A stretch of 5,464 bases of DNA from Sphingobacteriaceae bacterium (lineage in GTDB: Bacteria; Bacteroidota; Bacteroidia; Sphingobacteriales; Sphingobacteriaceae). Location of the stretch: the NCBI GenBank assembly GCA_947460275.1, contig CANHHZ010000137.1, positions 1 to 5,464 of the forward strand. Reading direction: 5' to 3'. This document shows positions 1 through 5,464 of the stretch, piece after piece. Made by a program: the position numbers and the translations under genes. Below the pieces are notes generated by a model, which worked only from the letters and a program-made list of their open reading frames with translations, did not search any database and was not told where the DNA came from. How positions within the stretch are numbered: the stretch's first letter is position 1; every line of letters starts with the position of its first letter.

Positions 1-424
1 AACCTGATAAAGTTAAGCTGCCCATATTTGGAAATTGAGCTGTAGTTTTTGACAAGCCCTTTATTTCTATGGCGATGTAACCCGTATCGGTAATTTGCCA
101 TTGCCCCACCGCAGCTGTCGCTGTTGCTTGGTTAAGAGAAACTTTTTTTGTTTGTTGGTTTAAACTGATACTCAATTCATTTTTCCCTTCCACTTTACTC
201 AGTTCGTTCAAAGCGATAGTTAGCTGACCAGTTTTAGCCAAGCGCACATACACCTTAAAAGTGGCGTGTTGAGCTGTCCAGTTCTCTATCCCTTTTGCCG
301 TAATTTTTGCGCCTGTTTTGCCGCTCATAAATGCGTTTCCGCCAAGTGGAACTATAATTTTTTCGCTCTGCGCAAAAGCGATAGCATTTAAAAATAGGAG
401 TAAAATGGTAAGATAGTTTTTCAT
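1..424 (-). CDS. Exported DUF5077-domain protein, probably DUF5077/DUF3472 type (3' end outside window)
   Basis: The first 141 codons are visible, starting at the ATG at 424-422; the frame is still open at the left edge, so the C-terminus is missing. Residues 1-19 form a typical signal peptide (Lys at position 2, hydrophobic LTILLLFLNAIAFA, likely cleavage after A-F-A before Q19), so the product should be exported to the periplasm or cell surface. The mature part begins IIVPLGGNAF (23-32), followed by GAKIT..GIENW (38-49), VYVRLAKTGQLTIAL (58-72), GQWQI.DTGYIAIEIKGLSK (107-126) and FPNM..LTLSG (131-141). From memory this pattern is the beta-rich DUF5077 domain that precedes DUF3472 in many Bacteroidota secreted proteins; the DUF3472 half would lie outside the window. 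Its function is unknown; a carbohydrate-binding or surface role is only a guess. It starts 11 bases after the uvrB stop, with no terminator and no Shine-Dalgarno sequence between them, so co-transcription with uvrB is possible though no functional link is evident. Confidence 0.85.
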   Translation of the reverse strand, partial: MKNYLTILLLFLNAIAFAQSEKIIVPLGGNAFMSGKTGAKITAKGIENWTAQHATFKVYVRLAKTGQLTIALNELSKVEGKNELSISLNQQTKKVSLNQATATAAVGQWQITDTGYIAIEIKGLSKTTAQFPNMGSLTLSG

Positions 425-435
425 GAGATGTAGAA

Positions 436-2469
436 TTATTTAAAACGTTCTTCGAATACTTTTTCCAATGCAAACATTTCGTCGCGTAAGCGTGCCGCCA
501 TTAAGAAATCCATTTCTTTGGCTACTTTTTGCATGTCTTTACGGGTTTTATCAATCGCTTTCTGCAATTCGGGCTTGGTCATATATTGTACAATTGGGTC
601 GGCAGCAATACTTACCTCATCTACTTCTACATAGGCTTTTTTACGGGCTGCATTTTCAGAAAAATCTAATACAGAACCTTGTTCTATAATTTCTTCGCGG
701 GTTTTGCCCACGGTTTTAGGCGTGATGCCATGCTCCAAATTGTAGGCAATCTGTTTCTCTCGGCGACGAGTGGTTTCATCTATCGTGCGCTCCATAGATT
801 TGGTGATATTGTCGGCATACATAATTACACGCCCTCTATCATTTCGTGCCGCACGGCCAATGGTTTGTATCAATGCCCTATCCGAACGTAAAAAACCTTC
901 CTTATCTGCGTCTAAAATAGCTACTAAACTTACTTCTGGCAAGTCCAATCCTTCTCTCAACAGGTTAATACCCACCAACACATCAAACTCGCCCAAACGC
1001 AAGCCACGTAAAATTTCTACACGCTCTAAAGTTTTAACCTCAGAGTGGATGTAACGGCATTTGATATTTAGCCTATCCATGTACTTGGTCAGTTCTTCGG
1101 CCATACGTTTGGTCAGGGTAGTGACCAAAATCCTATCGCCCATTTTTATGGTCTTGTCTATTTCATCGAGCAAATCATCGACCTGATTGATGGCTGGCCT
1201 TACTTCTATCAAGGGATCCAATAATCCTGTAGGTCGAATTACTTGTTCTATAACCACCCCATCTGTTTTGGCCAATTCATAATCGGCAGGAGTTGCACTC
1301 ACATAAATGGTTTGGGGAGCTAAGCCCTCAAACTCTTCAAAATTTAGAGGGCGGTTATCCAAAGCCGAAGGCAAACGGAAACCATATTCTACCAATGACA
1401 TTTTACGCGAGCGGTCGCCACCATACATGGCTCTAATTTGGGGTACGGTAACGTGACTTTCGTCGATCACCATCAGGTAATCATCAGGAAAATAATCTAA
1501 CAAACAGAAAGGACGCATGCCTGGCTGACGGCCATCAAAAAAACGAGAATAATTTTCAATTCCTGAGCAATAGCCCAGCTCTTTCATCATTTCTATATCA
1601 AAATTCACCCTTTCTTCCAATCGTTTGGCCTCTAACACTTGCCTATAGCCCAGCAACTGGTTTTTGCGCATTTCCAATTCTTCTTGTATGCCCCAAATAG
1701 ACGAGTTGAACCTATCTTTGGGTGTCACAAACAAATTGGCCGGGTAAATGGCCATGTCTTCTAATTTCTCTAAGGTTTTTCCCGTAATAGGATCAATAAC
1801 CGACAATTCCTCAATATCATCCCCGAAAAAAGAAACCCGATAGGCATTGTCTAAATAAGCAGGGTAAATATCTACCGTATCGCCTTTTACGCGAAAGGTT
1901 CCTCGTTTAAAATCATTGATGGTACGGGCATATAAAATTTCTACCAAGCTATGCAAAAAGGAGTTTCGGCTAATTTTTGTTCCTACCGCAAAGCGGAAAA
2001 CAGAACGCGAAAAATCTTCGGGATTTCCCATACCATAAATACATGAAATAGAGGAAACAACAATCACGTCTCTCCGACCCGACATTAATGAAGAAGTGGT
2101 GCGCAAGCGTAGTTTTTCTATCTCTTCGTTGATGCTTAAATCTTTTTCGATGTAGGTATTGGTGGTAGGCATATAAGCCTCTGGCTGGTAATAATCGTAA
2201 TACGATACAAAATAATTGACCGCATTTTCGGGAAAGAATTGCTTAAACTCCCCATACAACTGCGCCGCCAAAGTTTTGTTGTGGCTTAAAATTAATGTAG
2301 GTTTTTGGGTTTGCTCAATTACATTGGCCACCGTAAAAGTTTTTCCAGAACCGGTAACCCCTAAAAGCGTTTGGTAATGTTCTTCGCTCTTTACGCCCTC
2401 AACCAATTGTTTAATGGCATTGGGCTGATCGCCTGTAGGTTTATAATCGGAAACGAGTTTAAATTTCAT
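436..2469 (-). CDS. uvrB: UvrB, excinuclease ABC subunit B
   Basis: Complete, 677 residues, the usual length for the family. In nucleotide excision repair, UvrB is loaded onto DNA by UvrA, verifies the lesion by ATP-dependent strand separation, and then recruits UvrC for the two incisions; it acts in the cytoplasm. Visible motifs are the N-terminal PTGDQP signature (11-16), Walker A GVTGSGKT (37-44, Lys43), the tyrosine-rich beta-hairpin SYYDYYQPEAY (89-99) that inserts between the DNA strands, helicase motif II DESH (336-339), motif III SATP (391-394), the IRPTGLLDP segment (411-419), LVGINLLREGLDLPE (498-512) and motif VI QTIGRAARN (535-543). The UvrA-contact domain 2 lies at about 157-250. 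The C-terminal UVR helical hairpin, which binds UvrA/UvrC, is at about 631-668. All key residues are present. The ATG at 2469 gives the standard family N-terminus (MKFKLVSDYKPTGDQP). A promoter-like TATCTTTG lies only 7 bases upstream, suggesting a nearly leaderless mRNA. No canonical LexA box was recognised. Confidence 0.99.
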   Translation of the reverse strand: MKFKLVSDYKPTGDQPNAIKQLVEGVKSEEHYQTLLGVTGSGKTFTVANVIEQTQKPTLILSHNKTLAAQLYGEFKQFFPENAVNYFVSYYDYYQPEAYMPTTNTYIEKDLSINEEIEKLRLRTTSSLMSGRRDVIVVSSISCIYGMGNPEDFSRSVFRFAVGTKISRNSFLHSLVEILYARTINDFKRGTFRVKGDTVDIYPAYLDNAYRVSFFGDDIEELSVIDPITGKTLEKLEDMAIYPANLFVTPKDRFNSSIWGIQEELEMRKNQLLGYRQVLEAKRLEERVNFDIEMMKELGYCSGIENYSRFFDGRQPGMRPFCLLDYFPDDYLMVIDESHVTVPQIRAMYGGDRSRKMSLVEYGFRLPSALDNRPLNFEEFEGLAPQTIYVSATPADYELAKTDGVVIEQVIRPTGLLDPLIEVRPAINQVDDLLDEIDKTIKMGDRILVTTLTKRMAEELTKYMDRLNIKCRYIHSEVKTLERVEILRGLRLGEFDVLVGINLLREGLDLPEVSLVAILDADKEGFLRSDRALIQTIGRAARNDRGRVIMYADNITKSMERTIDETTRRREKQIAYNLEHGITPKTVGKTREEIIEQGSVLDFSENAARKKAYVEVDEVSIAADPIVQYMTKPELQKAIDKTRKDMQKVAKEMDFLMAARLRDEMFALEKVFEERFK

Positions 2470-2476
2470 CTATTGG

Positions 2477-2484
2477 CAAAGATA
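2477..2484 (-). promoter_or_regulatory. uvrB: Candidate uvrB promoter, Bacteroidota -7 element TATCTTTG
   Basis: Read on the minus strand, these bases are TATCTTTG, an exact match to the Bacteroidota sigma-ABfr -7 consensus TAnnTTTG. The uvrB ATG begins 7 bases downstream, so a start site at the normal distance would leave a leader of only a few bases. No good TTG -33 element is seen at the expected distance; that region instead carries a weak dyad (2504-2520). This is inferred from the motif alone. Confidence 0.5.
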
Positions 2485-2587
2485 AGGGGTTGGAAGTGAA
2501 ATGTTATACGCGATATGTAATAAGTTGTAGGTTTTAAATGGAAATTAAGATTGGATGGTGCAGGGTTGTAAGTTACAGGTATATAAG

Positions 2588-2615
2588 CAAAGTTAACCCC
2601 CATAAAAAAACACAA
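2588..2615 (-). promoter_or_regulatory. Candidate second, distal uvrB promoter
   Basis: The minus strand reads TAACTTTG at 2595-2588, again matching TAnnTTTG. Seventeen bases upstream is a TTG (2615-2613) within a T-rich run, as a possible -33 element. The -33 part lies inside the U-tract arm of the peptidase terminator, so terminator and promoter would overlap. The leader to uvrB would be roughly 110-115 nt. The spacing is slightly short and the region is simple in sequence, so this could be chance. Confidence 0.3.
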
Positions 2616-2653
2616 AAAACAGGAGTAATACCCTACTCCTGTTTTTTGTGTTT
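2608..2653 (-). terminator. Rho-independent terminator of the peptidase operon, possibly bidirectional
   Basis: A perfect 20-bp inverted repeat (2608-2627 and 2634-2653) encloses a 6-base loop (2628-2633). Read on the minus strand, the GC-containing core ACAGGAGTA / TACTCCTGT is followed by TTTTTGTGTTTTTTTATG, a classic U-tract. It begins 38 bases after the metallopeptidase stop and about 140 bases before uvrB, so it should isolate the two transcription units. Because the arm is A-rich on one side and T-rich on the other, the plus-strand reading also ends in TTTTTTGTGTTT, so it could work in both directions, although no plus-strand gene is seen. Confidence 0.9.
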
Positions 2654-2691
2654 ATATCGTTTAGTAGAGACTAAAAACTCAGTACTCCTGA

Positions 2692-5100
2692 CTACTTACT
2701 TTTCTTCTCTAACTGCATTGGGTTAGCACCTGCAGACTGGCCTCTTACTGGAGCACCACCTGTACGGGCTTTGAACAATTGGAATTTTGAAGGCTCTGCA
2801 GCTCCACCCCAAGTGTTATTGCCTTCGTTAATGTCAGCAGTTTCACGCATCGGGTCAATTTTAATTGAAGCTACTTCTTTATCGTGCACATAAAACTTTG
2901 ATGTTTTTTGCTCGTTCAATCTCCAAATTTGTGCAGGTATTTTATCTACTGCTTTTGTGCCATCTTTAAACGTAAACTCAACAATAATTGGCATAACTAA
3001 ACCACCTTTATTGCTAAAGTTTAATTCATAAAAATGTTTGTTAGCGTATTTGGCTTTCTCTTCAGCGGTAAATTCTTCCATTGGCAAACGTACAGGAGCA
3101 GTCGCTTTTGGTGTTAAAGCTGTGTCAATTTGAACCAATCCTCTAGCGTATTTCCAGTAGAAATCACGTGCTTCTAAATCTTTATCCGTATAATACTTGA
3201 TATTGCTGTTTTCGCGGTTTCTAATTTTAGAGATATCTTCGAAAGTATTCAATGCAGGTGCATCTACTGATCTTGCTGGTCTGTTGCCGCCACCAAATCT
3301 GCCACCACCTTGAGGTGCTGTAGCTGCATAATCTGCTTTTGCATAACGTACGCTATCTAAAGAGATATCGCAAGCATCAGTTCCATAGAACCAACCTCTC
3401 CAAAACCAATCTAAATCTTCACCACTTGCATCTTCCATAGTTCTAAAGAAATCGGCAGGTGTTGGATGTTTAAATGCCCATCTTCTTGCATATTCTTTAA
3501 AAGCATAATCGAACAATTCGCGACCCATGATCGTTTCACGTAAAATGTTTAAACCTGTTGCTGGTTTAGTGTAAGCATTTGGACCAAAGTTTACAATGTT
3601 TTCTGAATTAGACATGATTGGTTCTAATTGGTCTTTTGGTAATTTCATGTAAGGCACAATGGTATAAGCAGGTCCTTTTTTACTAGGAAATTTATTGTCC
3701 CAAAGCTCTTCAGTTAAATACTCTACAAAAGAGTTCAATCCTTCATCCATCCAACTCCATTGACGTTCATCGCTGTTTACAATCATTGGGAAAAAGTTAT
3801 GGCCAACTTCGTGGATAACCACACCTAACATTCCATTTTTGGTACTTTCACTGTAAGTACCATCCGCATCTGTACGCCCATAATTGAAGCAAATCATCGG
3901 GTATTCCATGCCATTTGCCGCTTCTATACTTTGCGCTACTGGATAAGAATAAGGAATGGTAAAATCTGAATAGGTTTTAATGGTATGCGCTACTGCACGG
4001 GTAGAAAGTTTACTGTACAACCCGTAAGCTTCTTTGCCATAAAAACTCATACACATTACGTTTTTACCTGCAATTGGCTGTGCCATGGCATCCCAAATAA
4101 ATTTACGAGATGAAGTCCATGCAAAATCGCGTACATTATTCGCTTGAAAAACCCAAGTTTTTTTAGTTTCTGCTTTTTTAGCTTCAGCTGCTTTAGCTTC
4201 AGCTAAGGTTACAATTTCTACAGGAGCCGTAGTTGACACTTTTGCTTTGTTGTATCTTGCCAGTTGTACTGGACTTAGTACAGCACTGTAATTGATACAT
4301 TCGCCAGTAGAACCTATCATATGGTCGGCAGGAACAGTCATTTGTACATTAAAGTTACCAAAAGTTAAGGCAAACTCGCCTCTGCCAGTAAACTGGTGGT
4401 TTTGCCACCCTTGGAAATCGCTATATACACACAAACGTGGATACCATTGCGTCATGGTAAACAGGTAGTTTTTATCTTCAGGAAAATACTCGTAACCACC
4501 ACGGCCACCAACCGACATGCGGTCTGTAATTTTATAAGTCCAATCGATGTTGAACACGAACTGAGTTCCAGATTTTAAAGCAGGAACCTCTATACGCATC
4601 ATCGTTTTGTTGATGGTATAAGCTAATTTATTGCCGCTTGCATCAGTTAGCTTGGAAATTTTTATTCCATTGCCATTATCTGCCTGCTTTGCATCAAAGG
4701 TCATTTGATCTGCCTGTGCGCTAGTTCCTCCACTAGGCATTTTGCTAGCACTTTGGTAATTTGCGTTATTGACGTTGCTATGCTCATTTTCGTCCAACTG
4801 TATCCAAATGTAAGTTAACACATCAGGTGAATTGTTGAAATACGTAACAGTCTCACTTCCTTTTAGGAGTAGATTTTTTTCATCGAGTTCGCATTTGATG
4901 TTGTAATCGGCTCTTTGTTGCCAATATTTAACACCTGGCGCACCGCTAGCTGTACGTTGTTCGTTTGGCGTGTTTAAAACTGTACCCAACTGCTCAAACT
5001 TGTTACCGTGGTTACTACCAGGATTGTGAAGTATGTTTTGAGCAAAAGCCATTTGACTTACAAAAGCCAATAAGCCGAAACATTTGTAAAATTTATTCAT
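2692..5100 (-). CDS. Secreted M1-family (gluzincin) zinc metallopeptidase
   Basis: Complete, 802 residues. An N-terminal signal peptide (about 1-20, ending M-A-F-A before Q21) sends it to the periplasm or beyond. Residues 60-260 look like the beta-rich M1 N-terminal domain. The catalytic domain follows: GMEYP (397-401) stands in for the GAMEN substrate-anchoring motif; HEVGH (430-434) and Glu453 in WMDEGLNSF, exactly 18 residues after the second His, form the HExxH-18-E zinc site with Glu431 as catalytic base; Tyr510 in AYTKPATGLNIL aligns with the transition-state tyrosine of the YEKG motif of aminopeptidase N. All catalytic residues are present, so it should be active, cleaving N-terminal residues from peptides; the substrate is unknown. 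An Ala/Lys/Glu-rich stretch (300-314) and a Gly-rich linker (597-605) flank the core. Residues about 620-770 form a further region I do not recognise, and no type IX secretion sorting domain is evident. The ATG start is supported by the signal peptide and lies 10 bases after the hupE-like stop, behind an AT-rich leader (ACTATATAAAA) without a Shine-Dalgarno sequence. Confidence 0.96.
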   Translation of the reverse strand: MNKFYKCFGLLAFVSQMAFAQNILHNPGSNHGNKFEQLGTVLNTPNEQRTASGAPGVKYWQQRADYNIKCELDEKNLLLKGSETVTYFNNSPDVLTYIWIQLDENEHSNVNNANYQSASKMPSGGTSAQADQMTFDAKQADNGNGIKISKLTDASGNKLAYTINKTMMRIEVPALKSGTQFVFNIDWTYKITDRMSVGGRGGYEYFPEDKNYLFTMTQWYPRLCVYSDFQGWQNHQFTGRGEFALTFGNFNVQMTVPADHMIGSTGECINYSAVLSPVQLARYNKAKVSTTAPVEIVTLAEAKAAEAKKAETKKTWVFQANNVRDFAWTSSRKFIWDAMAQPIAGKNVMCMSFYGKEAYGLYSKLSTRAVAHTIKTYSDFTIPYSYPVAQSIEAANGMEYPMICFNYGRTDADGTYSESTKNGMLGVVIHEVGHNFFPMIVNSDERQWSWMDEGLNSFVEYLTEELWDNKFPSKKGPAYTIVPYMKLPKDQLEPIMSNSENIVNFGPNAYTKPATGLNILRETIMGRELFDYAFKEYARRWAFKHPTPADFFRTMEDASGEDLDWFWRGWFYGTDACDISLDSVRYAKADYAATAPQGGGRFGGGNRPARSVDAPALNTFEDISKIRNRENSNIKYYTDKDLEARDFYWKYARGLVQIDTALTPKATAPVRLPMEEFTAEEKAKYANKHFYELNFSNKGGLVMPIIVEFTFKDGTKAVDKIPAQIWRLNEQKTSKFYVHDKEVASIKIDPMRETADINEGNNTWGGAAEPSKFQLFKARTGGAPVRGQSAGANPMQLEKKSK
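4175..4204 (-). repeat. Two-copy 15-bp tandem repeat in the peptidase gene
   Basis: Two adjacent 15-bp units (4175-4189 and 4190-4204) differ only at their first bases and share TTAGCTTCAGCT in plus-strand orientation. They keep the reading frame and encode AEAKA-AEAKK (about residues 300-309) in a charged, probably helical or disordered insert between the N-terminal and catalytic domains of the M1 peptidase. Such a unit could vary in copy number by slippage, but with only two copies this is speculative. Confidence 0.75.
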
Positions 5101-5110
5101 TTTTATATAG

Positions 5111-5464
5111 TTAGTAAGGAATTCGTTCCAAAGCCATCTTTAAAGCCAGGCTAAATACGGCTGCTGATAAAAATATGACCCAACTCTTTCGCTTTATTCT
5201 AAAAAAAGATAAGCCTATCCAAGTTGCACCTAAAATCAAAACCACAAATAAAATTTGACCAGCCTCTAGACCTAAGTTGAAACCAAACAGCCCCCAACCT
5301 ATATTTTGATCGCTAGCCAACATCATTCGTACCGAATTGGCAAATCCCATTCCATGGATTAAACCAAAAAGCAATGCAAGATAGTAATTTGTATTTATTG
5401 CTTTTAAGGAAAAGTCCTTTTTTAGCAAATTACTTATTGATGTAATAAAAATGGTACACGGGAT
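5111..5464 (-). CDS. HupE/UreJ-family membrane protein (5' end outside window)
   Basis: Only the last 117 codons are visible; the frame stays open to the right edge and no ATG in this frame occurs before it, so the true start lies beyond the window. The visible part is hydrophobic with about three membrane segments: residues 27-49 of the visible part (YYLALLFGLIHGMGFANSV), about 57-88 (FGFNLGLEAGQILFVVLIL) and about 94-112 (SWVIFLSAAVFSLALKMAL), separated by a basic loop RIKRK. The FGLIHGMGFA and FNLGLEAGQI motifs, with His, Glu and Gln in or near the membrane, are characteristic of the HupE/UreJ family. Classical members sit in hydrogenase or urease operons and are proposed nickel transporters; the Bacteroidota forms often occur without these enzymes, and their substrate is not established. 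No urease or hydrogenase gene is in view. The stop codon is 10 bases before the M1 peptidase ATG, indicating an operon. Confidence 0.9.
   Translation of the reverse strand: MPCTIFITSISNLLKKDFSLKAINTNYYLALLFGLIHGMGFANSVRMMLASDQNIGWGLFGFNLGLEAGQILFVVLILGATWIGLSFFRIKRKSWVIFLSAAVFSLALKMALERIPY

Noticed and set aside
255..473. Minus-strand open frame of 72 codons spanning the uvrB/DUF5077 junction
   Set aside because: It overlaps the ends of two well-supported genes in another frame, and its composition (Asn/Lys/Arg-rich, no motif) is that of a shadow frame.
468..1054. Plus-strand open frames of 70-94 codons opposite uvrB
   Set aside because: They are antisense to the highly conserved uvrB sequence and show no coherent protein features.
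2485..2587. Small RNA or riboswitch ahead of uvrB
   Set aside because: No stable paired structure or conserved riboswitch core could be seen by eye; the region is AT-rich with only a weak dyad.
2538..2726. Plus-strand open frame of 62 codons in the intergenic region
   Set aside because: It runs straight through the terminator inverted repeat and into the end of the peptidase gene, has low-complexity Lys/Thr codons from the A-rich arm, and has no start signal or recognisable motif.
4175..4204. A CRISPR or intergenic repeat array
   Set aside because: Only two adjacent 15-bp units with no spacer, in frame within a coding sequence; it is a coding low-complexity repeat.
4396..4578. Plus-strand open frame of 60 codons opposite the peptidase gene
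   Set aside because: It is antisense to a conserved part of the M1 gene and has no recognisable motif or start signal.
5426..5428. TTG as the start codon of the HupE/UreJ-like protein
   Set aside because: The frame continues open upstream to the window edge (…TIFITSISN precedes it), and family members are longer with additional N-terminal membrane segments, so this is an internal codon of a gene cut by the window edge.

Overview
The window looks like ordinary chromosomal DNA from a member of the Bacteroidota, most likely a Sphingobacteriaceae-type (Pedobacter-like) organism. The clues are AT-rich DNA, genes without Shine-Dalgarno sequences, a TATCTTTG promoter-like motif directly before uvrB, signal peptides ending in A-x-A|Q, and families that are common in this phylum. 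The genus is inferred from style and not proven. All four genes lie on the minus strand, so transcription runs from high to low coordinates.

In order of transcription: (1) the C-terminal 117 residues of a HupE/UreJ-family membrane protein, open at the right edge (5464 to 5111). (2) Ten bases later, a secreted M1-family zinc metallopeptidase of 802 residues (5100 to 2692) with an intact HExxH-18-E site. These two probably form an operon, which ends at a strong 20-bp-stem terminator (2608-2653). (3) uvrB (2469 to 436), the complete 677-residue damage-recognition subunit of UvrABC excision repair, probably read from its own near-leaderless promoter. (4) Eleven bases after the uvrB stop, the first 141 residues of an exported protein with a DUF5077-like domain, cut by the left edge (424 to 1).

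The only sizeable non-coding stretch is the 222-bp gap between the peptidase and uvrB. It holds the terminator, two candidate uvrB promoters and a weak dyad. No RNA gene, mobile element, CRISPR array or attachment site is visible.

I see no clear new biological system. The points most worth a second look are the tight HupE/UreJ-metallopeptidase pairing, the exported DUF5077 protein directly behind uvrB, the long bidirectional-looking terminator with an extra copy of its stem arm, and the low-complexity inserts in the peptidase.
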